Assembly (NCBI RefSeq): GCF_004804335.1
Contig: NZ_SRXY01000004.1
Coordinates: 186,001-250,000 of the forward strand
Direction: 5' to 3'
Source of the DNA: Pacificoceanicola onchidii
GTDB lineage: Bacteria; Pseudomonadota; Alphaproteobacteria; Rhodobacterales; Rhodobacteraceae
DNA length: 64,000 nucleotides
Both the position numbers and the translations under genes were made by a program. Under the pieces are notes generated by a model. It saw only the letters and a list, made by a program, of their open reading frames with translations, was not told the origin of the DNA and searched no databases. Below, one piece after another: positions 7,463 through 15,433 of the stretch (position 1 is its first letter; every line of letters starts with the position of its first letter).

Positions 7463-10400
7463 ATGGGCATTCGTTTCTTTTCGACCAAAGACCGTCCGTT
7501 GCACCTTGGTCCCTATCCGCTGGAGCGGTTGAAGCGCCGTGCGGACCGCCCGGAACTTGCGAGGGTGCCCCCTGCTGAGACGTTGGACTTCCGTCGTTTG
7601 CGAACACCGCATTCCCTAGTGAACGCGATGGGCGAATACCAGGCAATGATGGACGTGCTCCGAGACGGGGTGGTCAATCCGGCTGCGGCGACAGCGCCGA
7701 CTGATCCTGTAGAACGCGCGAACCATATGAAAGCGTTCGGTTATTTTCAGGATGCCTCGATGATCGGGATTTGCGAGCTGCCCCCAGCGGCCATGTTGCA
7801 AGCGCCGACGCGCAATCCGGATATTGATCGATTGGCCAAGGATATCCGAACCAAGCAAACCAAAACGCTGGCCTCAGGCATCGACGAAATTATGGCGGGA
7901 TTGAAAGAGTCGGTTGAAGCGCCTCCGACCTCGATCGATGGGCACTCTCATGCCATCGTTTGCCTGTTTGAACATATGCGCACGCCACGCGCATCAGAAC
8001 CCGGTGCCGAGTGGATCATGGACGCGCAGGACCACCGCGCAGCGCTCCGGGCGACAGAGGCGGCGGTGATCCTGTCGAACTATCTGCAGCTTCTTGGCTT
8101 CAGGGCCAAGGCGCATACGGCAACATCGTCGGATGTTGAGCTGAACACGTTGGCCGTGGCCGCCGGACTTGCGACCGTCGAGAATGGGCAGATTTGCGCA
8201 CCCTTTCTTGGGAGGAATTTTGGCCTGGCCGTGGTCACCACCGACATGGAAATGGCACAAGATTTGCCGCTCGCGCCCTGGGCCGAACAAACGCTCGGGC
8301 CAGCTTGGTGGATTGGGAAAGGGAGCACCAAGAGCGCCCTGAACCGAGACCCCTATCGGCACCGAGATTACGTCAATGGCGCACATCCCTTTGAAAAACT
8401 GAAGCGCGTCGATCAGCCGACGACCTTTATCGACGAAGAACGCGTTGCCCGGGTGCCGAAACGCTCCGATATGTTTGCCCGGTCGCAATTCGGCGACCTC
8501 GGCAAGAAACAACAGGAGGCCGCCTCTGGCGGCTGGTACGCACGAAAGAGTGCTCACAGCTTTGCGCAACGTCGTGTGCTCGGGGCCTTCGTCCTATTGC
8601 AGGACGGCGATCCGCATTCCGAAGGCACAAAACCAACGGACGCCGAACGCAACGCGGCGAACGTCAAGGCAGCGACCTATTTCCTTGGCATTGACGCTGC
8701 GGGCATTTCGCGCTGCCCGGATTGGGCGTGGTACAGCCACGACGCCACCGGCGCAGAGCTAAAGCCGACACATCACAACGCCATCTCCATGATCGTCGAT
8801 CAAGGCTTTGAAACTATGGAAGGCGCCAGTGGCGACGACTGGATCGCGGTTGCCCAATCCATGCGCGCCTATCTGCGCTTCTCTCTCTTGGGCGGCGTCA
8901 TTGCCAAACAGATCCGCAACCTCGGCTATTCCGCCAAGGCCCACTCCGTCATGGATGGTGAAGTTCTTCAGCCACCACTGCTGCTGCTTTCGGGTCTCGG
9001 CGAAGTCAGCCGTATAGGCGAGGTGATCCTCAACCCACTCCTCGGGCCACGACTCAAATCCGGTGTCGTGACCACCGACATGCCTTTGTCGCACGACAAA
9101 CCGATTGATTTCGGTCTGCAGAACTTCTGCAACAACTGCAAGAAATGTGCGCGTGAATGTCCCTCCGGTGCCATCACCGCCGGGCCGAAACTGATGTTCA
9201 ACGGCTATGAGATCTGGAAGTCCGACAGCCAGAAATGCACCACCTACCGGATCACCACCGAGGGTGGCGCGATGTGTGGTCGTTGCATGAAAACCTGTCC
9301 CTGGAACCTCGAAGGTCTCTTCAAGGAAAAACCCTTCCGCTGGGTCGCCTCACATGTTCCGGCCGCCGCCCCCTTACTGGCAGAACTGGACGACAGGCTG
9401 GGAAACGGTGGGCTCAATGACGCCAAGAAATGGTGGTGGGATCTCGAACTGAAAGAAGATGGCGCCTACAAGCAGCCGGCTCAGCCGATCAACCGCCGCG
9501 CCCTGCAACCAGACCTTGACCTGAAATACGAAGATCAGACACTGGCGGTCTACCCCGCCAACCTTGCCCCATGGCCTTACCCCTATCCCTTCCCGATGGA
9601 CCGGGAGGCAGGGATCAAGGCCTACGAGGACATGATAACCGCCGACGAGTACAAGTCTCGGCTTGCACGCGGCGAAACCAGTGGGCTTGCCCACGAACGT
9701 CCCGATTTCGGCGACGCCCCGGTCATTATGGCGCGTGTGTCAAAGGTGGTCGAAATGACCGCCGGCGTAAGCAAGTATGAATTCACGGCCTGGGACGGCT
9801 CCTCACTGCCAGACTGGACAGCGGGGGCTCACCTCGACGTGGTGGTCACGCCGGAATACCTGCGACAATACTCGATGTCGGGCGACCCGGCAGACAATAC
9901 AAAGTATCAGATCGGCGTACTGCGCGAAGAAGAAGGTCGCGGCGGGTCGAAGATGCTGCACCGGATCTTCAATGAGGGCCGCCGTGTGTTCATTTCGAAG
10001 CCGATCAACCATTTCGAGTTGGTGGAGGACGCCACCAAAACCTTCCTGATGGGCGGCGGTATTGGCATCACACCGATGATTGCCTTTGCGCACCGGCTGC
10101 ACGCGCTGGGCGCGGACTTCGAACTGCATTACTCCGCCAGCAAAATGGAAGATGCCGGCTTCCTCGAAGACCTACCCCAAATGCCTTGGGCTGACCGTGT
10201 GAGCTATCACTTTTCAGATCAAGGGACCCGGGCCGATCTGGATGCAGTTCTGGGCAGCTACGAACCCGGCAGGCACGTGTACACATGCGGGCCAGACCGC
10301 TTCATGAATGGCGTCATGGAAGCCGCAGAACGGCAAGGTTTTCCCGAAGAGGCGCGACATCTGGAGTATTTCTCGGTGCCTGAACAGCCCGACTATGTGA

Positions 10401-10669
10401 ACCACGCATTCAAGGTTAAACTGGCAAAATCCGGCAAGGAACTCACCATTCCCGAGGACAAGACGATCTCCGACGTCCTTCAGGAGAACGGCGTGCATGT
10501 AGACGTGAAATGTTCCGACGGGATTTGCGGTGTCTGTAAGTGCGGCTACTTCGGCGGCGAGGTGGAACACCGGGACTTCGTGCTCTCGAAGAAGCAGAAA
10601 GAAAACGAGATCGTAACCTGTCAAAGCCGGGCCGCAGAAGGCGTAGAAGAAATCACACTTGATCTGTGA
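7463..10669 (+). CDS. rdhA: Self-sufficient reductive dehalogenase (corrinoid/2x[4Fe-4S] domain fused to flavin/[2Fe-2S] reductase)
   Basis: This 1068-residue soluble protein has no Tat signal. Residues 1-300 and 309-550 are two related modules: PLERLKRR/PFEKLKRV, GFRAKAHT/GYSAKAHS and VVTTDM occur in both at a constant offset of 276-278 to 290. The second is the corrinoid site; Lys492 in GYSAKAHS matches the catalytic Lys488 reported for Nitratireductor RdhA, and Tyr424 is a candidate partner. Two ferredoxin motifs follow (Cys556/559/562/566 and Cys592/605/608/612), then a phthalate-dioxygenase-reductase-like domain with RQYSMS and GGGIGITPMIAFA, and a plant-type [2Fe-2S] domain (Cys1017/1022/1025/1053). 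This is the architecture of the catabolic BhbA/RdhA enzymes that reductively debrominate hydroxybenzoates with NAD(P)H. AAGGA lies 8 bases before the ATG. No membrane-anchor gene (rdhB) is present. The substrate is inferred, not shown. Confidence 0.88.
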   Translation: MGIRFFSTKDRPLHLGPYPLERLKRRADRPELARVPPAETLDFRRLRTPHSLVNAMGEYQAMMDVLRDGVVNPAAATAPTDPVERANHMKAFGYFQDASMIGICELPPAAMLQAPTRNPDIDRLAKDIRTKQTKTLASGIDEIMAGLKESVEAPPTSIDGHSHAIVCLFEHMRTPRASEPGAEWIMDAQDHRAALRATEAAVILSNYLQLLGFRAKAHTATSSDVELNTLAVAAGLATVENGQICAPFLGRNFGLAVVTTDMEMAQDLPLAPWAEQTLGPAWWIGKGSTKSALNRDPYRHRDYVNGAHPFEKLKRVDQPTTFIDEERVARVPKRSDMFARSQFGDLGKKQQEAASGGWYARKSAHSFAQRRVLGAFVLLQDGDPHSEGTKPTDAERNAANVKAATYFLGIDAAGISRCPDWAWYSHDATGAELKPTHHNAISMIVDQGFETMEGASGDDWIAVAQSMRAYLRFSLLGGVIAKQIRNLGYSAKAHSVMDGEVLQPPLLLLSGLGEVSRIGEVILNPLLGPRLKSGVVTTDMPLSHDKPIDFGLQNFCNNCKKCARECPSGAITAGPKLMFNGYEIWKSDSQKCTTYRITTEGGAMCGRCMKTCPWNLEGLFKEKPFRWVASHVPAAAPLLAELDDRLGNGGLNDAKKWWWDLELKEDGAYKQPAQPINRRALQPDLDLKYEDQTLAVYPANLAPWPYPYPFPMDREAGIKAYEDMITADEYKSRLARGETSGLAHERPDFGDAPVIMARVSKVVEMTAGVSKYEFTAWDGSSLPDWTAGAHLDVVVTPEYLRQYSMSGDPADNTKYQIGVLREEEGRGGSKMLHRIFNEGRRVFISKPINHFELVEDATKTFLMGGGIGITPMIAFAHRLHALGADFELHYSASKMEDAGFLEDLPQMPWADRVSYHFSDQGTRADLDAVLGSYEPGRHVYTCGPDRFMNGVMEAAERQGFPEEARHLEYFSVPEQPDYVNHAFKVKLAKSGKELTIPEDKTISDVLQENGVHVDVKCSDGICGVCKCGYFGGEVEHRDFVLSKKQKENEIVTCQSRAAEGVEEITLDL

Positions 10670-10747
10670 CCCAATCGGATTTGACGGTGGGACAACGGAG
10701 GCTCCCCGCCGAAGGGCTGACACGCAAAGACTTACAAAAGGTGCTTT

Positions 10748-11479
10748 CTAAGATCTGAAGTCGTCGATCAGCGCGCTGGGTCGTGCGAATTTCTCAAGAT
10801 CTTCCTGATCGAGGATCTTGATGTGATTGCCTGACACGTGGATCCCGTAAGACTTGAGGCTCTTGAACGCCCGGCTCAGGTTCTCCGGCGTCATTCCCAG
10901 GAACGACGCCAAAAGGCGTTTCTCGATAGGCAGATCGAACTCGGACGCTCCGTTTTCGCGCTTCTGCTGGCGCAGGAGATAGTTGGCGAGGCGCTCAAGC
11001 GATGTTCTGAGCTTGAGATCCTTCGTGTTCTTGACAACCGACCGGTAGCATTGTGCCAGTTCTGTCACGATGGCGCGGGCAAAATGGGCGTCGATGTCAA
11101 AGACAGCGCGCACGTCCTGACTGGGAATCAGGGCGATGCGGCTTTTTTCCAAAGTGCGGGCCGACATCAAGTAAGGTGCATCCCTGACCGAGGCCGCCAG
11201 AATGAAGGTCGAGACAGGTCGCACCGTCGCCATGGAGGTCTCCCGGTGATTCCAACTCGAAAAAAGCTCGACAGATCCGGACAGCACGATGTGCAGAAAA
11301 TCGCTGGGGTCGCCTTCCTCGATCAGCTGAATTTGTGGTGGAAAATTCTGGACATACGAGCCCCGCATAAGCGCAAGGAAGTGCTCGTCGCTCATCTCTG
11401 CAAACAAGTGCAGACCTCGAATGTCGGGGAAATCCGACTCGGGCATTCCCAAATACACGTGGCTTTCTCCGCTTGGCAT
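10748..11479 (-). CDS. Crp/Fnr family regulator, NarR-like
   Basis: The 243-residue protein has an N-terminal cyclic-nucleotide-type beta-roll (about 25-140) and a C-terminal winged helix with FLGMTPENLSRAFKSL. The E-x2-S-R of the recognition helix is the arrangement that reads TTGAT half-sites. Only one cysteine (in AQCYRS) is present, so the four-cysteine [4Fe-4S] oxygen sensor of FNR is absent. NarR of Paracoccus pantotrophus, which activates nar genes in response to nitrate or nitrite, is likewise FNR-like without these cysteines and sits upstream of narK. The same position here, divergent from the nar operon, supports the assignment. A perfect FNR box lies 16 bases upstream of the start, suggesting auto- or FNR control. 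Confidence 0.8.
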   Translation of the reverse strand: MPSGESHVYLGMPESDFPDIRGLHLFAEMSDEHFLALMRGSYVQNFPPQIQLIEEGDPSDFLHIVLSGSVELFSSWNHRETSMATVRPVSTFILAASVRDAPYLMSARTLEKSRIALIPSQDVRAVFDIDAHFARAIVTELAQCYRSVVKNTKDLKLRTSLERLANYLLRQQKRENGASEFDLPIEKRLLASFLGMTPENLSRAFKSLKSYGIHVSGNHIKILDQEDLEKFARPSALIDDFRS

Positions 11480-11494
11480 ACTTCGACCTTAGTC

Positions 11495-11508
11495 TTGATA
11501 AATATCAA
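11495..11508. promoter_or_regulatory. Perfect FNR-type box TTGATAAATATCAA
   Basis: This matches the FNR/NNR consensus TTGAT-N4-ATCAA in all ten defined positions. It lies 16 bases upstream of the narR-like start codon, a position that would overlap that gene's promoter, and in the regulatory region shared with the nar operon. The cognate protein could be FnrL, NarR or an NO sensor such as Nnr; the sequence cannot distinguish them. Confidence 0.8.
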
Positions 11509-11609
11509 TTCAAGCTTTGATTTTAGTCGTACGCTTGCTTGATGCTGCACCGCAAACTACAAGATAAACTTTGATTAGTCATTTATTTCAATCTGTTATC
11601 CGTCAAATC

Positions 11610-11623
11610 TTGACCCAGATCAA
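11610..11623. promoter_or_regulatory. Near-consensus FNR-type box TTGACCCAGATCAA
   Basis: Nine of ten consensus positions of TTGAT-N4-ATCAA are met. It lies 80 bases upstream of the uspA start, the first gene of the nar transcription unit, and is therefore the better placed box for activating that operon. I see no strong -10 element at the expected distance, which is usual for strongly activator-dependent promoters. Confidence 0.65.
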
Positions 11624-11702
11624 GAACGTTCGAGCAGACAGGGCGCAGACCAGCCTCAACACGCAATGCGCCCATCCCGGGCGCGCGAGAACGGAGGGAC
11701 CA

Positions 11703-12200
11703 ATGGAGATCATGCTTGCGTACGACCATTCGCGCAACGCGCGGATTGCGCTCGACGCAATTCAACAGATGTTCGGACCGCTCAAGCCGAGCGTGACGCT
11801 TGTCTCAGTTGTGGAAGACATCGGCAGCGCCACGGCGGGTGCCGACGAGCTGTTTACCGAGCAGTATCAGGACCAGAAGACCAGCGTTGAGAACGCTGCT
11901 GCCGAACTCATGGCCGCAGGGTTTGAAGCGAAGGTCATGCTGGCCGAGGGAGACGCGCGCAAGATGATCCTGCGCGCAACCGAAGAGCAGCAGCCAGACC
12001 TTCTGGTCATGGCGCGCCATTCCCACCAACCGGACAACGGGCCGCTTGGTTTCATCGCTAAGAAGCTCGATGCCATCGCCGAGGAATTTGACCATATGAC
12101 TTTCGGGTCGGTCTCTGCCTTTCTCGCTCGCCGCGTGAAATGCCCCATCCTCATCATCCCAACCCATGTCCCCGCAACCTCGATACAGGCTGCGGAATAG
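11703..12200 (+). CDS. Universal stress protein UspA family
   Basis: A 165-residue alpha/beta protein starting MEIMLAYDHSRNARIALDAI, with a central DLLVMARHSH and a C-terminal RRVKCPILIIP that corresponds to the usual nucleotide-binding G-S-x-(S/T)-x-x-V-x-x-x-A-P-C-P-V-L-V-V segment (here with less canonical glycines). USP proteins bind ATP or act as stress-linked regulators. The ATG at 11703 follows GGAGGGACCA; an open frame begins upstream at 11571 but crosses the FNR-type box. The gene precedes narK1 by 21 bases and is likely the first gene of the nar operon. Confidence 0.85.
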   Translation: MEIMLAYDHSRNARIALDAIQQMFGPLKPSVTLVSVVEDIGSATAGADELFTEQYQDQKTSVENAAAELMAAGFEAKVMLAEGDARKMILRATEEQQPDLLVMARHSHQPDNGPLGFIAKKLDAIAEEFDHMTFGSVSAFLARRVKCPILIIPTHVPATSIQAAE

Positions 12201-12221
12201 AGACAACGGGGGCCAGAAAAA

Positions 12222-13868
12222 ATGAAAATTTCCAGCTTGTTCCGAGTTCAGGACCGCGCCATCCGCGCCCTGCATCTGACGTGGATCGCGTTCTTCATCA
12301 CCTTCTACGTCTGGTTCAACATGGCTCCGTTGGCATCCTCGATGCTGGCCGCCAACGATTGGTTGACCCGGGACGACATCAAGCTCTTTGCCATTGCAAA
12401 CGTGGCATTGACCATCCCCGCCCGCATCCTCGTCGGGCTCTCGCTCGACAAATTCGGACCGCGGCGGGTCTTCTCCATCCTCATGGTCGTCATGGCCATT
12501 CCGACCGTCTTCTTTGCGTTCGGCGACACCAAGATGCAGCTGTTCATCTCGCGTCTGATCATGTCGTCCGTGGGCGCCGGTTTTGTTGTCGGCATTCACA
12601 TGACAGCCCTGTGGTTCAAACCCCGCGACATCGGCTTTGCCGAGGGCTTTTACGCGGGCTGGGGCAACTTCGGCTCTGCTGCGGCTGCGCTGACCATTCC
12701 GACCATCGCGCTCAACATCTTTGGCGGTGACGACGGCTGGCGCTATGCGATTGCAATGTCCGGTGTCATCATGGCCGCCTATGGTGTGTTCTACTGGTTC
12801 GCCATCACCGATGGTCCCAACCCGGACACCCACAAGAAGGCCAAGGGCTCTGCCCTGGAAGTGTCGACCTACAAGGATCTCGTGCTTCTCGTCATCTTCA
12901 CCGTGCCTTTGATCGGCATCCTCTCGATCCTGATCTACCGCGTCCAGATGATGGGCTATATCGACGGCTTTGTCGCTACCATCTGCTATGCCTCGATTGC
13001 CACTCTGGTGGTCTATCAGGTCTGGCAGGTCCTGCGCACAAATCTTCCGATCCTGCGCCGGGGTGTACCTGAAGACGACAAGTACCCATTCAGCTCCGTT
13101 GCGGCGCTCAACACCACCTATTTCGCCAACTTCGGTGCGGAACTGGCTGTGGTCTCGATGCTGCCGATGTTCTTTCAGGAAACCTGGGGGCTGACAGCGG
13201 TGGTTGCGGGTTTGATTGCGGCGTCTTTCGCCTTCATCAACCTGATTGCCCGTCCCATGGGAGGCCTTGTATCGGACCGCATGGGCAACCGCCGCTTCGT
13301 GATGCTGGCGTACATGCTCGGGATCGCCATCGGCTTTGCCCTGATGGGGCTGCTGAACAGTGAATGGCCGCTGATCATCGCGATTGGCATCACCATCGCC
13401 TGCTCGTTCTTCGTGCAGGGCGCGGAAGGGGCCACCTTTGGGATCATTCCTTCGATCAAACGCCGGGTGACTGGTCAGATCGCAGGCATGGCCGGGGCAT
13501 ACGGCAACGTCGGCGCGGTGTTCTACCTGTTCATCTTCACCTTCGTGGACACGCAGACCTTCTTCTTCATCATCGCCTGTGGCGCAATGATATCCTGGAT
13601 CGTCTGCTTCTTCTGGCTCAAGGAACCGGAAGGCGGCTTTGGAGAAGAATATGTTCTCAGCTCCGTGGACGAGGCCATCGCAGCCGAAGCCCTGCGCAAG
13701 AAAGAGGCCGAAGCCGATCTGGCGCTGATCTTCGAAGGTTCCGAGAAAGTGGCCCTGGCCGAAAAAGGCAATGGTCTGACGGTCACCGCGAAATTCAAGG
13801 ATCTCGATGATCTGAAAGCGGCGATTGCCAAGCTTGGACCCGACAAAGGCCCGCAACCCGCACAGTAA
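12222..13868 (+). CDS. narK: MFS nitrate/nitrite transporter, NarK1-like
   Basis: The 548-residue membrane protein has about 12 hydrophobic segments; the N-terminal half contains ARILVGLSLDKFGPRR, the MFS loop 2-3 motif, and FAEGFYAGWGNFGSAAAA, a glycine-rich nitrate signature. Residues about 455-548 form a charged C-terminal extension with an A-E-A-L-R-K-K coiled segment, not part of the core fold. In Paracoccus, NarK1 and NarK2 are fused in one protein with NarK1 first; here two separate genes stand in the same order. NarK1 types are proposed to be nitrate/proton symporters. It lies 21 bases after uspA with GGGGGCC and AACGGGG as poor ribosome sites. Confidence 0.88.
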   Translation: MKISSLFRVQDRAIRALHLTWIAFFITFYVWFNMAPLASSMLAANDWLTRDDIKLFAIANVALTIPARILVGLSLDKFGPRRVFSILMVVMAIPTVFFAFGDTKMQLFISRLIMSSVGAGFVVGIHMTALWFKPRDIGFAEGFYAGWGNFGSAAAALTIPTIALNIFGGDDGWRYAIAMSGVIMAAYGVFYWFAITDGPNPDTHKKAKGSALEVSTYKDLVLLVIFTVPLIGILSILIYRVQMMGYIDGFVATICYASIATLVVYQVWQVLRTNLPILRRGVPEDDKYPFSSVAALNTTYFANFGAELAVVSMLPMFFQETWGLTAVVAGLIAASFAFINLIARPMGGLVSDRMGNRRFVMLAYMLGIAIGFALMGLLNSEWPLIIAIGITIACSFFVQGAEGATFGIIPSIKRRVTGQIAGMAGAYGNVGAVFYLFIFTFVDTQTFFFIIACGAMISWIVCFFWLKEPEGGFGEEYVLSSVDEAIAAEALRKKEAEADLALIFEGSEKVALAEKGNGLTVTAKFKDLDDLKAAIAKLGPDKGPQPAQ

Positions 13869-13883
13869 CCCCAAAACACCCAG

Positions 13884-13907
13884 CCCGGGCGGGGGGAGCC
13901 GCCCGGG
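13884..13907 (+). other. Intercistronic hairpin between narK1 and narK2
   Basis: A 9-bp stem CCCGGGCGG/CCGCCCGGG with the loop GGGGAG lies 15 bases after the narK1 stop. No T tract follows, so it more likely stabilises or processes the transcript than ends it, allowing different levels of narK1 and downstream products. Confidence 0.6.
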
Positions 13908-13970
13908 GACCATCAAACAGGCGCGTTTTCGCGACCTGACTGGCCAAACTCACCCTGAAAGGACAATGAA

Positions 13971-15371
13971 ATGGCTGTCGCTGATCAATCAAACGTCCAG
14001 AGCGGTTACGTTCTGAACGACTGGCGCCCGGAGGACCCGCAGTTTTGGGAATCCAAGGGCAAAGTCATCGCAACCCGCAATCTCTGGATCTCGATCCCCA
14101 ACCTCTTGATGGCCTTCTCGGTCTGGATGGTGTGGTCGGTCGTTGTGGCCAAGATGCCGGCCATCGGCTTCGACTTCTCCGTCGCCGAGCGGTTCTGGCT
14201 CGCCGCCCTGCCCGGCCTGTCCGGGGCCACCTTGCGGATATTCTACAGCTTCGTGATCCCGGTTTTCGGCGGACGGCGCTGGACGGCAATCTCGACCGCC
14301 TCGCTGCTTCTGCCCGCGCTCGGCATAGGGTTTGCGGTGCAAAACCCTGAAACAAGCTACTTCACCTTCCTGATGCTCGCGCTGATGTGCGGCTTCGGGG
14401 GCGGCAACTTTGCCTCCTCGATGGCAAACATCGCCTATTTCTACCCGAAAAAGGTCAAGGGACAGGCGCTGGCGATGAACGCCGGTCTCGGCAACCTCGG
14501 TGTTTCGGTCATGCAGTTTGTTGTGCCCGTTGTGATCACCATGGGCGTCTTTGGCGCCGTGGGTGGTGAGCCGCAGCAACTGTCCGATGGCGGTCAGCTG
14601 TTCATTCAGAACGCCGGATTTATCTGGGTGCCTTTCCTGATCGTGGGCACGATCGCAGCCTGGTTCGGCATGAATGACATCGCCGACGCCAAAGCCTCGG
14701 TTGGTGAGCAGATGTCGATCCTCAGCCGCTACCATAACTGGGTCATGTGCGTGCTTTATGTCGGCACCTTCGGCTCTTTCATCGGCTATGCCGCTGGTTT
14801 CCCGCTCCTGATGAAAACGCAGTTTCCCGAAGTTGATGTCCTGAAGTATGCCTTCCTCGGCCCGCTTGTCGGCGCGCTGAGCCGCTCGGCCACGGGCTGG
14901 ATCTCTGACAAGTTCGGCGGCGGCAGGGTAACCTTCTGGGTGTTCCTCGGCATGATCGCTGCAGTTTATGGCGTGATCACCTTCCTGCCGACCACACCCG
15001 AAGCGGCCGACGGCAATTTCTGGGGCTTCTTCTCCTGCTTCATGGCGCTCTTCTTCCTGACCGGTGTGGGCAACGCCTCCACCTTCCAGATGATCCCCTC
15101 GATCATGAAACAGGAAATCCCGCGCCTGATGCCGAACCTTGAAGCGGCCAACATGCAGCGCACCATCGAGCGTGAATCGGCGGCGATCATCGCCTTCACC
15201 TCGGCCATCGCGGCATACGGCGCCTTCTTCATCCCGAAGAGCTACGGCACGTCGATTTCCATGACGGGCAGCCCGCATGGCGCGCTCTGGGCCTTCCTCG
15301 GCTTCTACGCGCTCTGCACCGTCATCACCTGGATCTACTACAGCCGCAAGAACGCACCCGTTCCCTGCTGA
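13971..15371 (+). CDS. narK: MFS nitrate/nitrite antiporter, NarK2-like
   Basis: The 466-residue protein has 12 predicted membrane segments and a short soluble N-terminus ending DPQFWESKGKVIATRNLWIS, a sequence typical of NarK proteins. Signature glycine motifs are GFGGGNFASSMANIAYFYP and AGLGNLGVSVMQF, and conserved arginines in ATLRIFYSF and around SRSATGWISDKFGG probably bind the substrate. NarK2-type carriers exchange nitrate for nitrite across the cytoplasmic membrane, feeding NarG, whose active site faces the cytoplasm. The gene lies between narK1 and narG, separated from each by a strong hairpin. Start at 13971 has GAAAGGAC just upstream. Confidence 0.92.
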   Translation: MAVADQSNVQSGYVLNDWRPEDPQFWESKGKVIATRNLWISIPNLLMAFSVWMVWSVVVAKMPAIGFDFSVAERFWLAALPGLSGATLRIFYSFVIPVFGGRRWTAISTASLLLPALGIGFAVQNPETSYFTFLMLALMCGFGGGNFASSMANIAYFYPKKVKGQALAMNAGLGNLGVSVMQFVVPVVITMGVFGAVGGEPQQLSDGGQLFIQNAGFIWVPFLIVGTIAAWFGMNDIADAKASVGEQMSILSRYHNWVMCVLYVGTFGSFIGYAAGFPLLMKTQFPEVDVLKYAFLGPLVGALSRSATGWISDKFGGGRVTFWVFLGMIAAVYGVITFLPTTPEAADGNFWGFFSCFMALFFLTGVGNASTFQMIPSIMKQEIPRLMPNLEAANMQRTIERESAAIIAFTSAIAAYGAFFIPKSYGTSISMTGSPHGALWAFLGFYALCTVITWIYYSRKNAPVPC

Positions 15372-15383
15372 AGCCTGACCACG

Positions 15384-15411
15384 CTCTGCGCCGGCACAGA
15401 CCGGCGCAGAG
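15384..15411 (+). other. Intercistronic hairpin between narK2 and narG
   Basis: An 11-bp perfect stem CTCTGCGCCGG/CCGGCGCAGAG with loop CACAGA lies 12 bases after narK2 and 22 bases before narG. There is no T tract. It probably protects the narGHJI part of the message or marks a processing point. Confidence 0.65.
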
Positions 15412-15433
15412 GTAGCCAATAGGAGACAATTCC

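Noticed and set aside
7463-10669. Epoxyqueuosine reductase (QueG) or a respiratory membrane-bound dehalogenase
   Set aside because: QueG is about 350 residues and has no reductase module; respiratory RdhA have a Tat signal and an rdhB anchor gene, both absent here.
11805-13916. A very long open minus-strand frame (about 700 codons) opposite uspA and narK1
   Set aside because: The plus strand encodes clear USP and NarK proteins there; long antisense frames are common in GC-rich DNA and the translation has no family resemblance. The same applies opposite narG (15338-17290, 17327-19015) and dctP (30276-32645).
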